Positions 17,233 through 28,100 of a stretch of DNA of 64,000 nt are shown here, in pieces. Location of the stretch: contig NZ_CP090980.1 in NCBI RefSeq assembly GCF_021513135.1, positions 310,001-374,000 of the forward strand. Direction: 5' to 3'. Source of the stretch: Vibrio sp. SS-MA-C1-2. Its GTDB lineage: Bacteria; Pseudomonadota; Gammaproteobacteria; Enterobacterales; Vibrionaceae. The notes beneath the pieces are model-generated. The model worked only from the letters and a program-made list of their open reading frames with translations, did not search any database and was not told the origin of the DNA. A program made the position numbers and the translations under genes. The first letter of the stretch is position 1. Every line of letters begins with the position of its first letter.

Positions 17233-17808
17233 TTATTTAATTCGTTGATTAACGTTTGATTGTTCACGGTTAACTTGATTAAAGTCGGTCAATAGCAACT
17301 GAACGCGGCGATGGTTAGCGTAGTCAGCAACCTTCCCCGCTTGCTTAATGGGATAACGTTCTCCTGCTGCCATGGTTTGAATACGATGGGATGCAATCCC
17401 TTGCTGAGTCAGATACTGGCCGACGTGGGTTGCTCGTTGCAGTGACAGTTTATCGTTATAACTGCGATCGCCTCGGGCATCGGCGTAACCGATCACCATA
17501 ATGCTGCTCTCTGGGTATTTTTTTAGTTCAGCGACATACCGATTGAGCTGCTGTTTATCTTGTTGATCAAGTTCTGCCTGATTCAGCTCAAAAAAGATCC
17601 CTTCTGGCCATTCGGGTTTTGCTGGCACTTTTACCGCTGGTGCTTTAATCGGTATCAACTCTGTCGTAACATTTGAAACAATCTGTTTTGCTTGAGAGTC
17701 CACCACACAGACCCCTGTGTCGTATTTCGCGTAAATTTTCTCTGTTGAACTACAGCCTGTAAGCATGAGTGAAAATAGTGCGATTGTGAGTGTTGTTTTA
17801 TTCATCAT
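17233..17808 (-). CDS. OmpA-like peptidoglycan-associated lipoprotein
   Basis: 191 residues. Lipobox LTGC at Cys19, followed by a linker rich in Pro/Lys, then an OmpA C-terminal domain (about 70-180) with FFELNQAELDQQDKQQLNRYV, the peptidoglycan-binding signature VIGYADARGDRSYNDKLSLQRA and the end NHRRVQLLL. Such domains bind diaminopimelate in the cell wall and tether outer-membrane complexes. It lies 15 bp after the 2235-aa giant and 12 bp before the 952-aa DUF11 gene, so it very likely anchors that assembly to peptidoglycan. It differs from Pal by its length and isolated context. Confidence 0.9.
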   Translation of the reverse strand: MMNKTTLTIALFSLMLTGCSSTEKIYAKYDTGVCVVDSQAKQIVSNVTTELIPIKAPAVKVPAKPEWPEGIFFELNQAELDQQDKQQLNRYVAELKKYPESSIMVIGYADARGDRSYNDKLSLQRATHVGQYLTQQGIASHRIQTMAAGERYPIKQAGKVADYANHRRVQLLLTDFNQVNREQSNVNQRIK

Positions 17809-17823
17809 CTTAAATTCCCTTTT

Positions 17824-20800
17824 TTACTCTGCTAACCAGTCAAACATCTGCTCATCAAACTTAAACATTAAGTTGATGTATCCCCCATCGAGGTTGTAGC
17901 CTTGTGGATCGAGATCGTCGTCATTAAATCCAACAAGGTTATAACCAATTCCGAGACGTAAATTCTTCATTAACAGGTAGTTAATCCCTGCTCCCGCAGA
18001 ATAACGGACACTTTCAAAACCATCCGTTGCCAACACTCCGCCATGGATATCAAGATCCCAACGTTGATCTATGTTGTAGATAATTCGGCCATCGTAAATA
18101 GAGCTAACAGAGTCAACTTGTTTGAGTATTTCGGTATCTCGATAGCTCTCACTTTTCACCCCGACGCGTCCCGATAACGTGACGTTGTCGGTCAACTGAT
18201 AGTTTTGATGGGTTGAGGCGATATGGACATCTCTCTCGGCGTCGTCGTCCTCTTTTTTCCACTCATACATGGCTAACATGTTGTAGCGATTATTGAGGCG
18301 AGGACGGTAAGCAAAACCAAGGCTAAAGTCATTGCTCCAACTGTCGTCACCATCTGCACGGTCAACATAGCGGAACTCTTCTCGAACCATCGCGCTCCAA
18401 TCGATATTAATTCGCGTCACCCACGCCCCTGAAACGCCGTAATAATCTTGGCTTTCACCACTGCGATACTCGACACGGCTACTGGTTTTATAGTTATCGT
18501 GACGGGTGTCGGCTATTCCGACGGATGCCGCCCAACCATTCTCTAAACTCTTGTTATTGCCGCTATAGAGCACATGAACATACTCAAGGCTTGGATCTAT
18601 CGATAGACCCGGCTCTAATTCGAAACGTCCTCGGTAGCCGTTGATCAACTCCAGTTCTCGTCCATCACTCACACCACGTTGTTTGAGTTCATTGTAGGTT
18701 TGACCACCACCGAGCCAATCAACTTCGATACCGGCTGAGAACTCATTGGTTGAACCACTGCCTAGCCCACTGATCCCTGACACAGAATCGACAAACTCAT
18801 ATTGAGCATAAACTTTGGCTTGATCATGAACCTGTAGATCCCCTCTCGCGCTGACTCGTTCTTTCTCGGCATCATCAAAACTTCGTTCATATTCAAGATC
18901 AACACGGCCTGATTTATCGAGAATATTAATATTACGACCTAAGCCGACAATCCCCGTAGCGAACTCTTCATTGCGATCTGAATTATTTGAGTACTCACTT
19001 TTGATATATCGGCTTCCCGCGGTCACATCCCACTCAGTACCAAACAGTGGTGTGGTAACGGTGGCACCAATACTTTGTTGGGTATCATCATCAACCAAAT
19101 CTTTACTGTGATTACCATCGATATTTAAGGTCACGTTCGATCCAAGACGTTGGGTATGGTCAATACTTAACTCTTCTTGTCCTTTCATGATGCCTGAACC
19201 ACTGTGATCGAAACCTTGTTCGGCATAGGCGTACTCAATGGCGGTATCCGCATTACGGCTCCAGTTATGCTTAATTCGGATTCGATACGCGTTACCTGAT
19301 TCAAGATCATCAAGCTCTTGATCGGTCAGTTCTCGATCAGGATCGTTCTTTAATCCTGTATTTTTGATCTTGGCGAATGAGCCACTTAAGGTTGTTTTCG
19401 ACCCTAACTCATAATCAAACCAAACACTGCCAATATCGTAACCTTCTGTTCGATGTTCATTGGTTTCATAACTGACACCAGCAAGCAGATCATCGGTAAC
19501 ACGATAGGTTAAGCGTCCACCCGCGAGGTTATATTTATCACCGCCATCTTCAACGTCATACGTCACTTGAACGGTAATCGGGTTAAACTCTTCATCGACA
19601 CTTGGGATCGCATCGTTAAAGCGAATGGTTCCGTTGTAGTAATCTAAAACGTAGTCGGTATAACGAGAGAGTTCTTTCTTATCGATCACTAGCCCTCGGT
19701 TGTCACGGTCATAAGTAAAAATAGTGACGGTTTCTGAGTGGCGGACGATATCTTCTCGGGTATCTCCGTTGATGTCGTAGAACATCGCGGTTCCGTTACC
19801 ATCAAAACGTGCGACTTTCAGTAAATCTTCAGGTTGTGCGCCATAGACTTGTATCCGAAGTTTATTATTATCGTATACGCCCATTAATCCATTCACGACT
19901 TGAGTCGACTGTCCGAGATCATAACTGTTGGCATCATCGCCGGTGTTGTAATCCCCCCACATCAAGAAGTGTCTATCGCGCTCAAGCTTGGCATAGAATT
20001 TACTGGTGCTGCGCGCTTCATAACCTCGAATACTGGCATCCCCGGCAATCGGGTAGTAGCTTTCTGGGTTTAGTTCGCGGAAGAAATCCTCATCGTCTTT
20101 ATCGGTGTCGTAACTTAGGGTTAAGTAATTACCGCCCACAATTCGACCCTTCATAAAGATCGCAAAACGGTCGGAATAGTCCCACTCTCCATCTTGATAG
20201 CCTTCTAATTGGTTATCGGGAATGGTGCCCGTGATATCGGCAAATTTGGCACTTAAATTAGCCACACCGGTAACAAATAGCGGACGTTGATCGGCAATTT
20301 GATAAACAGTGGTTTCATCTTCCATGTCGTTATATTTTGCTGCAACTTGGATATTACCGGTCACTTCTGATGAGCGGAGGTAAACGGTCTTTTCACCGTC
20401 AGTCACACGAACTTGATGCCCCGTCTCTTGATCTTGAATATCAGGATCAAGCCAGACATTGCCTGCATCAGAATCTAACGTAATAAAGTGGGTGCCGCTC
20501 ACGAGGTTATTATTGTTATCGTAAACACGAACCTTAAGTGGAACCACACTACGTCCCCCATCGGCTTTCAGGTTTTGATCGCTATCAGCGGTAATCGACA
20601 CCCTAACTGGAGATAGCGGTCTGATAAAGGTTTCACTTAATAACACTCGTTCATTGTTGAACTGATCAACGGCTTTAATTTCGACTAGATTTTTGCCTGT
20701 TTTGAGTGGCACACCATACCAGCCAAGGATTTCAGCTCGTTCACGTTTATTTAATACCTGCTCACCTAAGCGATCTTCATTGACCTCTTCACCATTGAGG

Positions 20801-23800
20801 TAAAGTTTAGGCTTCATCCCCGATTTAACGACCGCGATAAAACGCCCATCAGCACGAGTTGGATCTGTCGGCCATAACCATGTTCCTTCGGCGGCTTGTT
20901 GACGGGTGATCTTTTTCGCTTCTTTTAATGGCAATGGAATGGAACGTTCGATTTTATTATCAATCGCAAAGCGTTTTTCTAATGGGATCCCTTCATAAAT
21001 GGTCGGCACTATTTTGCCTTTGATTCGATATCCGGCTAAATCCCCTTCTAACTGTGTTAAACGCGTCTCTTCGGGACTAAAACCGATCCGTAAGCTGAAT
21101 TTTTTCTCATCTAACTGATAGAGATAGGCCTCTTCTTGCAACGCTTTATCTAACTTATTGAGACGATTCATCATCGCTTTTTCTGTCCCTGCACCTAACT
21201 CAATTGCAAAGCCTGTAAATTGAGCGAGTTTCTTGGTTTCAGGATTTTCAACATTGACCTTTTGATCGCCAGGACCATACAGTACGGCATTGTTTAGATC
21301 ACCGGTTGTCGGTGCAGTTTGGTTATTTTCTTCTAATGTGCCTTGGTAGTTCATCGCTTCATCTAATAACCAACTGCCATTAATATTGACGTTGCGCTCT
21401 TTAATTTCTGCCATGATCGCTTCGCTATTAGTGGCTGGACAATTAGCGGCAAAGTCGGCGCGGTGCATCTCCCCTATTCTTACATCAGCAAAACGAGAGC
21501 TTCCTTCCCCGGCATTTCGGGGGTCGAGGGGTTTGAGTTCCAGCCCTTCTGGCAAGCTATAAGGATCGGCTCGCAACACATGAACCCCGGGTTGAACGCC
21601 AAATAGCGAATACTGTCCGTTCTCATCGGTAATGACATAGTCACCGGTCTCTAGGTAGAGTTTAACGCCACCAATTGGCCACTCACCATCAGCTTGTTGA
21701 CCATCACAATTTCCATCGAGGTAGACTTTACCAAAGATGATACTGCGATCGTTTAGCACGCCAGTTTGTCGGATATCGATACGGAAATTGGCCGTATTAG
21801 ACTCAATAATCTCCTGACTATTTCCAACTGAAGCAGTGACATAGGCTGAGTTTATGCCATCGGATTCAATCGCGCCTGACGTGAGTTGTAATAGGTATTT
21901 CACCTCAACAGGTTCGCCAATTTTTAGTTTTATGGCGTGACCTTGACCTGATAACTGATTGAGATCAAAGTGAAGTGAACCATCGCTCAGTTGAGTCGGG
22001 TCATCGACAGAGACGCTGTTGATGGTGGTCATTCCTTCGATATATTTAAAACCATAAGGAATGGCATCATAAAGATTGAGACGATAAAAGTCGCCAGCAT
22101 CCATGTAATTATTGATGGTCACGGTGTAACGAACATAACTACCGATTTCAGCTTCTGAAAGGTCGGCGGTTTTCTCGATCAACAGTTGTCCTGAGCTGAT
22201 GGTTGGATCAACGGGAATATCAAACTGTAACTCGCCATCATTAGGATAAAAAATACCAGACTCTTGTTGACCCATCGGGCCATCTTTACCGTAAGAGGCG
22301 TCGGTGACATGATAATTAATAAAAGCATTCGGCTGTTTGATTTCTGTCGGCCAGCTATAGCTTTCACCATTGGCGACGTTAATGAAATATCCGTTATTAT
22401 TGGTCTCTAATAGCGCTTCGGGATAAGGCACGGTGCCATCACTGGTTGAATTCACCGTCTCAAGTCGTATTGGTTCCGAATCTTTAACGTATTGATAGAA
22501 CGTAACAGGAACATCAGCAACGGGTTCTTTTGATAAGGTATTAAAGACGCGCATTTGAGGGCTAACCCATGAGATATCTTCTAACAATAAGTTATATGAA
22601 CCTTCTTGCTCTGGATCGCTCTCATAAACACGAACTAACAGCCGTTCATTAAACTTAGCGGAGATTTGGCAATCGGCATTGGTCAGATCGCCATCACCAA
22701 AGTTTAGATCTTCAGCGTCTAAATTAATGATCGCCCGCATAGAGTCAACGAGATCGTCGGTGGTGATATCTCCCGTATAAAATGGACTACCTGAAAGGCT
22801 ACCTAAACACTGCGCACCGCCACGGGTTGATTTAATGGCTCGACTCTTTTTGGTCATGGTCGACGGATCCTCATTCGGTATTCCCGACGAGTTCACTTTG
22901 ACATGAGAAGGGGCAACGGTTTTAAAAATCCCCGTATTTGGCCCAGTCTCTGCCATATACCAATAGATATACTCCCCACTTTCATTAATCAAACGAATAG
23001 GGAAGCCGGAATCTTTTGGCCCGATTAAATCGATCAATGCTCGGTTTTTATTGGCTCTTGGTAGATTGATTCTTGCATGGATACTGTCTTTTAATGGTTC
23101 GAAGCTACCACTGTCGGTATGGGTGTAATATTCGGTATCTTCAAAATGTTCATCATTACTGTAATCAATTTTGCGACGCGTTTGCACCAAGTTGGAATTA
23201 ACCTTGGTAAAACTGATGGTTACCGCGGGCTGATCTAACGAACCGAGGGTATTACAGTAGTTATTACTGTAAATAGTTTTCCCTTGATTGCTGGGATCGT
23301 CTGTGTTGGCACTTCTCTCTCCAATATTGACTTCGGCCACTGAATTAACGACCAATTGTTGATCATGGAACGATTCATTAACTCTGGCGTTATAAGTAAA
23401 ATGACCAAAGAAGTTAGGCTGGAAATAGGTTTTATTCACTAAAAAGCCAATTCGCTCTATAGGAGAATTGACGTTCTCTTTCCATGTATCATACCGATAC
23501 CAGTCTAATTCTTGATTAGAAGGGTTAAGGCTGCTGCCTTGACGGTTTTTACCCACTAAAACGATACCACCAATAAAATCATTACTTGAGAGGGAGATCA
23601 GCCTTGGTGCATAATCGTCGATATTGACCATCTCTTCAATGGTGATGTTTGGTGGAACATCGGCGGTAATCAAAACCCCTGAAAGTTGTTTAACGTTTGA
23701 ATCTTCAGAGTCATAAACGTTGTAGGGACCTTCGGTATAGTCGATCATTTGATTACCCGTATTTCGGTAGTCGACCCTGAAATCGATCTTATCACCTGGG

Positions 23801-24531
23801 TATAAAATAGTTTCACACAGGTGAGTTCCCTTTAGAGAGATATCGATATTACCCGCAGTATTAACGATCACTTTACTCCATGTTTCATCCGTGACCATCT
23901 TATCTTCTATCGAGGTTGTCACTGTGGAAAAGTAGTAGTTACTGCCATCAATTTGAGTGGGTGGAACATAGACAGAAAATAGGATTGGGAAGATCTCACC
24001 CGGCGCTAATCTAGGGGTGATATATTGACCTGAACTCTCTTTTTCTAATTCAACTTCTTCTGGCTCAAGTTGTCCATTTTGATTGTTATCAGAATAGATT
24101 TTAATTTTGTATGACGTTGAGCTAACATGCGACCCTAGTGAACCACTGTCACTCTCTGATGTGTTGAAAGTGTCGACGAGATAGCGATCTTTGACATTAC
24201 CCCGATTGATCACTTGATGAGAAATATGTGTCTCATGACCAGGGGCCGTCACGGCAATCGTTGCTGGCGCCGCAGTGCTGTTATCGATCTCTTGATCTGG
24301 GGTTATTTCAACCCCCAAAATTTCACCTACCGTAAACTTAGCGGTATTGGAAAAGATATACTGATGAAAAAATCCTGTTTCACTATCGATATAACTGGCG
24401 GTTGCCTGATTATAAATCACTTGCCCCGGGGGCGTTAATGCAAACACATTACTTACCATAAGTAATAGCGCACCGATAACGATAGTGAAGTCCTTTAATA
24501 TATGTTTTTTTTGCGCTGCCATGATCATCAC
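17824..24531 (-). CDS. Giant outer-membrane protein: DUF11, SdrD-B-like and Ig-like domains with C-terminal beta-barrel
   Basis: 2235 residues. A signal peptide ends NVFA|LTPPG. The N-terminal module (LTPPGQVIYNQATASYIDSE) is shared with the locus paralogues. Beta-rich domains follow; a DUF11 domain (SGQLLIEKTADLSEAEIGSYVRY, about 775-915), an SdrD-B/carboxypeptidase-regulatory-like domain (GKVYLDGNCDGQ ... DENGQYSLFGVQPGVHVLRA, about 930-975), an invasin-like Ig domain (about 1310-1405), then from about 1410 a long run of amphipathic strands resembling a TonB-receptor-sized outer-membrane barrel. The end (FDWLAE) lacks the classical terminal Phe. The layout fits a barrel anchoring an exposed or periplasmic filamentous N-terminal region. 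Base composition looks GC-richer than the flanks. Function is unknown. Confidence 0.85.
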   Translation of the reverse strand: MMIMAAQKKHILKDFTIVIGALLLMVSNVFALTPPGQVIYNQATASYIDSETGFFHQYIFSNTAKFTVGEILGVEITPDQEIDNSTAAPATIAVTAPGHETHISHQVINRGNVKDRYLVDTFNTSESDSGSLGSHVSSTSYKIKIYSDNNQNGQLEPEEVELEKESSGQYITPRLAPGEIFPILFSVYVPPTQIDGSNYYFSTVTTSIEDKMVTDETWSKVIVNTAGNIDISLKGTHLCETILYPGDKIDFRVDYRNTGNQMIDYTEGPYNVYDSEDSNVKQLSGVLITADVPPNITIEEMVNIDDYAPRLISLSSNDFIGGIVLVGKNRQGSSLNPSNQELDWYRYDTWKENVNSPIERIGFLVNKTYFQPNFFGHFTYNARVNESFHDQQLVVNSVAEVNIGERSANTDDPSNQGKTIYSNNYCNTLGSLDQPAVTISFTKVNSNLVQTRRKIDYSNDEHFEDTEYYTHTDSGSFEPLKDSIHARINLPRANKNRALIDLIGPKDSGFPIRLINESGEYIYWYMAETGPNTGIFKTVAPSHVKVNSSGIPNEDPSTMTKKSRAIKSTRGGAQCLGSLSGSPFYTGDITTDDLVDSMRAIINLDAEDLNFGDGDLTNADCQISAKFNERLLVRVYESDPEQEGSYNLLLEDISWVSPQMRVFNTLSKEPVADVPVTFYQYVKDSEPIRLETVNSTSDGTVPYPEALLETNNNGYFINVANGESYSWPTEIKQPNAFINYHVTDASYGKDGPMGQQESGIFYPNDGELQFDIPVDPTISSGQLLIEKTADLSEAEIGSYVRYTVTINNYMDAGDFYRLNLYDAIPYGFKYIEGMTTINSVSVDDPTQLSDGSLHFDLNQLSGQGHAIKLKIGEPVEVKYLLQLTSGAIESDGINSAYVTASVGNSQEIIESNTANFRIDIRQTGVLNDRSIIFGKVYLDGNCDGQQADGEWPIGGVKLYLETGDYVITDENGQYSLFGVQPGVHVLRADPYSLPEGLELKPLDPRNAGEGSSRFADVRIGEMHRADFAANCPATNSEAIMAEIKERNVNINGSWLLDEAMNYQGTLEENNQTAPTTGDLNNAVLYGPGDQKVNVENPETKKLAQFTGFAIELGAGTEKAMMNRLNKLDKALQEEAYLYQLDEKKFSLRIGFSPEETRLTQLEGDLAGYRIKGKIVPTIYEGIPLEKRFAIDNKIERSIPLPLKEAKKITRQQAAEGTWLWPTDPTRADGRFIAVVKSGMKPKLYLNGEEVNEDRLGEQVLNKRERAEILGWYGVPLKTGKNLVEIKAVDQFNNERVLLSETFIRPLSPVRVSITADSDQNLKADGGRSVVPLKVRVYDNNNNLVSGTHFITLDSDAGNVWLDPDIQDQETGHQVRVTDGEKTVYLRSSEVTGNIQVAAKYNDMEDETTVYQIADQRPLFVTGVANLSAKFADITGTIPDNQLEGYQDGEWDYSDRFAIFMKGRIVGGNYLTLSYDTDKDDEDFFRELNPESYYPIAGDASIRGYEARSTSKFYAKLERDRHFLMWGDYNTGDDANSYDLGQSTQVVNGLMGVYDNNKLRIQVYGAQPEDLLKVARFDGNGTAMFYDINGDTREDIVRHSETVTIFTYDRDNRGLVIDKKELSRYTDYVLDYYNGTIRFNDAIPSVDEEFNPITVQVTYDVEDGGDKYNLAGGRLTYRVTDDLLAGVSYETNEHRTEGYDIGSVWFDYELGSKTTLSGSFAKIKNTGLKNDPDRELTDQELDDLESGNAYRIRIKHNWSRNADTAIEYAYAEQGFDHSGSGIMKGQEELSIDHTQRLGSNVTLNIDGNHSKDLVDDDTQQSIGATVTTPLFGTEWDVTAGSRYIKSEYSNNSDRNEEFATGIVGLGRNINILDKSGRVDLEYERSFDDAEKERVSARGDLQVHDQAKVYAQYEFVDSVSGISGLGSGSTNEFSAGIEVDWLGGGQTYNELKQRGVSDGRELELINGYRGRFELEPGLSIDPSLEYVHVLYSGNNKSLENGWAASVGIADTRHDNYKTSSRVEYRSGESQDYYGVSGAWVTRINIDWSAMVREEFRYVDRADGDDSWSNDFSLGFAYRPRLNNRYNMLAMYEWKKEDDDAERDVHIASTHQNYQLTDNVTLSGRVGVKSESYRDTEILKQVDSVSSIYDGRIIYNIDQRWDLDIHGGVLATDGFESVRYSAGAGINYLLMKNLRLGIGYNLVGFNDDDLDPQGYNLDGGYINLMFKFDEQMFDWLAE

Positions 24532-24800
24532 ACCATTAATTGGGTTAATGCCTAGCTATCCATGCAATAGAAAGCTGCTTTATGAAATTAAATTATTTTA
24601 TTTTTTGTTTTTTGTTTTTTATTACTTACTTCTATTTAATTAAAGTGCCACTCAAAACACTTTAATTAAACAGAAATTAGTACGGCTCTAGGGTTAAATA
24701 GATGCTCTATGCTTTACTTATTCAATGTATAATTCTTAAATTATTACTAATTAAGCCAGAGTGTTGCTTTATTTTTCACTCTTTATTTTCACTACAATTT
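24532..24800. other. AT-rich leader upstream of the giant gene
   Basis: Part of a 614-bp gene-free gap. It is strongly AT-rich, with T-rich runs at about 24595-24625; it probably holds the promoter of the giant-ompA-DUF11 operon, but no single promoter could be chosen with confidence. Confidence 0.3.
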
Positions 24801-24856
24801 TTATTAATTTATTAATTTATTAATTTATTAATTTATTAATTTATTAATTTATTAAT
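24801..24856. repeat. Tandem octanucleotide (TTATTAAT) x7
   Basis: Seven perfect head-to-tail copies occur about 270 bp upstream of the giant gene. Length variation here could change promoter spacing or DNA bending. Confidence 0.9.
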
Positions 24857-24927
24857 TTTAATTATCACCCAACATAATTAACAACCCTAACTCATTAAAA
24901 ATACAGGAAAATAAAACATGAGAAAAT

Positions 24928-24977
24928 AAAGCCAACGACAGCTAGCGTTGTGATTCATTTAAGTTGCGGTTGGCTTT
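24928..24977 (-). terminator. Inverted repeat AAAGCCAAC/GTTGGCTTT
   Basis: A 9-bp stem with a 32-base loop; on the minus strand it is followed by ATTTTCTC and on the plus strand by TTCTTATTTTT. It may terminate the 1056-aa gene's transcript before the giant gene. Confidence 0.4.
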
Positions 24978-24984
24978 TTCTTAT

Positions 24985-25038
24985 TTTTACTTTTACTTTT
25001 ACTTTTACTTATAAAATATGAATTATGAATTATGAATT
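24985..25038. repeat. Two short tandem arrays: (TTTTAC) x4 and (ATGAATT) x3
   Basis: A hexamer array at 24985-25008 and a heptamer array at 25018-25038 lie side by side in the same AT-rich gap. Confidence 0.85.
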
Positions 25039-25059
25039 ATGATTACAGTTTTATTCCCT

Positions 25060-25104
25060 GATTGAAGCTGCTGCCTTATTTTAAATGGGGCGACAGCTTC
25101 AATC
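25060..25104 (-). terminator. Hairpin GATTGAAGCTG/CAGCTTCAATC downstream of the 1056-aa gene
   Basis: A perfect 11-bp stem with a 23-base loop, about 40 bp after the stop codon of the minus-strand gene. No strong T-run follows on the minus strand, so it may act as a mRNA 3'-end stabiliser or weak terminator. Confidence 0.5.
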
Positions 25105-25145
25105 TTTTGGGGGTTAAATTGAATTAATCCACTATTTCAGCTTGA

Positions 25146-28100
25146 TTAATTAACCTTGACTTTAAACTCAACAGCCGCTTTATCACCAGGGATCATGGTG
25201 CCAATCACGAAGCCAACGGTTCCATCAATAAAGTCAGCATAAGAATATGGCGCTAAAGAACAAATATCCCCGATCTCAGTATCAATATCGCCACCAGCGG
25301 CGTGAGGGGTTTGACCAAATCCATCCGGATTATGCAGAGCTGTATTTTCTCCTGCTACCCCATTCAAGACACAAGCTCTTAATGTTCCGTCTACAAAGGT
25401 GGTAAATTCGGGGAGGTTATCCTGAATCACCACATTTTTAGCATTTTCGGTTCCGACATTCTTTGCAACCACACGCCAGATTGCACACTCGCCAGGTAAG
25501 ATCGTGGTACTGTGATTGATTTGGAATGTAGTTGTGACATCTGTTGTTGCCCCACAATCCTTAGCCTTAGCTACGAACTTGAACAGTTTCAGTTTAACAT
25601 CAGAGGTCACGACTGTGACTTTATCGATGGCAATATCATCGGAAGTCGTCGATGTTGTGACAGTGATGGTCGACTCGTTTGTCGCGCCTTCTTTAGCACT
25701 GGTTGGTGCAGTCACTTCGGCGACAATCGAGATCGTTTTTTTCGGCTCAAGGGTAAAGACTGGGTTTAACGCATTTGTTGCACAGTCTAAGTTAGTTGGG
25801 GAGGTATAAGTTACACCATCAATAATGATAGGATCAGTAAAAGTACACACTTCACTCAGCAGCACTTTAGTACCATCATCTAATACCACTTTAATTACGG
25901 TATTAAAATTATTGGCTGCTTCAGTATCAGCAACACCAATCGATATGGTATCGCTTGCAAAGCCGTTGTTGGTAATATCATGTTCAAACTCAACACGTCC
26001 ACCTTGTTGGACTGAATTTTCAAGTTTGACTGGGCTAATAATGACATCAGGATCAAGTGTAACGGTAATGGCATCAATCTTGTAGTCGTTAATCGCATCT
26101 GCTGCACCCTCTCGAGCTGAAATGGCTGAGAATACGATATTTGTTGTATCTGCTGTGGCATCTTCTGGTACCGTAACATGAGCGGTATACGCAAATACAT
26201 TATCTAGACCAGGCGCTGGACCGACAGGATCAATGATCTCTGTTTCTCCATCAATCACGACACCACGACTATCTTTAAAGACAACGACCCAACCTGCAGG
26301 GAGATCTTGAATAACTTTATCGGGTTTACCCTCCGCATCAAAAGATAAACCAGTATCAATACCATGTCCTAAGATATAGCTATCAGGCGTTGAGCTTTCG
26401 TTAGCAATAAAGAGGTCAAATATAACCGTCTCTCCCGGTACTGCTTGTTTAATTTTAGTAGCGTTCCCGGTTTCAGTTCCAGTTCCTGCTTTATCAGCAT
26501 TTACTGGTGGTTCAACATCTTTATCACCAAAGCCTGTAGCTTGAGTTGAGTTAGCTAAATCAACACGCGCAGTGCTTTTAGTGATCTCCCCAAGGAATTC
26601 GTCTTTACCAGCTGATTCAATGCTTGGATCACTCACCGAAGTGATCTTGGTCGTTGCGGTTAAGTCTGTATCACCTACATGACCAAATGGTAACGTGACC
26701 ATGACTCTAACCAGCATTTGGTTACAAGAAAAATCTATATTATCAATGGTTTGAACCGAACTATCTGTTGTTAAACAACTTGCAGATTGCATTGGTGCGG
26801 TATTACCGTTAAGCAGCGGAATCTCACCATTTGCATTCATATAAGACACTTTCGTATCTTCTGGGAAGCCTTGAGGGCCGATTGAAGGTGTACTCGGATG
26901 AGGATGATTACCTATATCAGTGGTTAAAATAAAGGCTTGTTCCGTGTTACTCAGGTTAGTAACAATGTTATAGAAGAAGAATTGAGAACCTTCTTCAGCT
27001 TCATCAACTGTCTGAATATTTGCAGTTGGATTGGTATCACCTACACCACCAGGGTCGCTAGCCGCTCCTTTATTTCCTGTATCGACAATCTCCCCATCAA
27101 TGATAGACGTTAGGACATCTTCACCAAGGAAGTGATTATTAGATTCTGAACATTCAGCGGTTGTATAGTTGGTATTGGTGCTATCTGAATCATAACAACC
27201 GTAAGCGATATTGTTGATCCCCTCTTTTGGATTGATATCTAACGGATCAAAATCAACAGAGAAAGTAACGGTCATAGTTGTACCGGATTCTAAGATGAGA
27301 TCTTTAGCACAAACACCGGCTACACTTGTCTCAGATTTACCATTTGAGTTGTAATCTTCGGCTGGAATTGAAATTGGCGTGAGGGGAGATAGAACACTAG
27401 ATGTAATCGAACCTGCTTCATCTAATGTACATGCGGCTGCGTCAATATCTGCACCCAATGAACCATTGAAACTAGCACTAACAAAAGTTGTTCCCTCTGG
27501 TAATCCATCCACAAAAATAACATCAGATGCATCTGCCTGACCGACATTTCTAATCGTTACGGTATACTCGATTCGGTCAGTTCCCGTCACCGCACCACCA
27601 TCTGGAATGAATGCCGCATCTTTAACAAGTTGTAGAATAGGCACATCACCAGCAACAACGTGAACCAGATCGTGGTTGCTTCCTTCACCACCTGAACTTG
27701 AATCAAGACCGTTATTGGGAGTAAGATCGTCAACGACAATACCAGGAGCACTTGTTGATGCATTAATAAACATACCGTATGTTGTATTAGCGGTTGTACC
27801 TGCTGTTGGAGCTTGAAGAAGAATATCTTTAGACTCACCTGGCGCCAGTTTAATGGATTGCGAAGCACCAGTACCAGCACAACTATACTCTGAGCCCAAT
27901 TCATTAGAGTCAACTTGACCATTGCCATTTAGATCAAAGTAGGCCTTTGGAGTAAGACCAGTGACGGCACCACCTTCATCATGAGACCCACAGGACATTG
28001 AGTAAGTATCTAATACATTACCCTCATTGGTTAAAGTATGAACAGTTGTTGCCATTCCACCAATTGGTACTGAGACTACTCTATCCACACCGAGGCTAGC

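Noticed and set aside
24801-25038. Possible CRISPR array in the repeat-rich gap
   Set aside because: The repeats are 6-8 bp contiguous tandem units without spacers; no cas genes are present.
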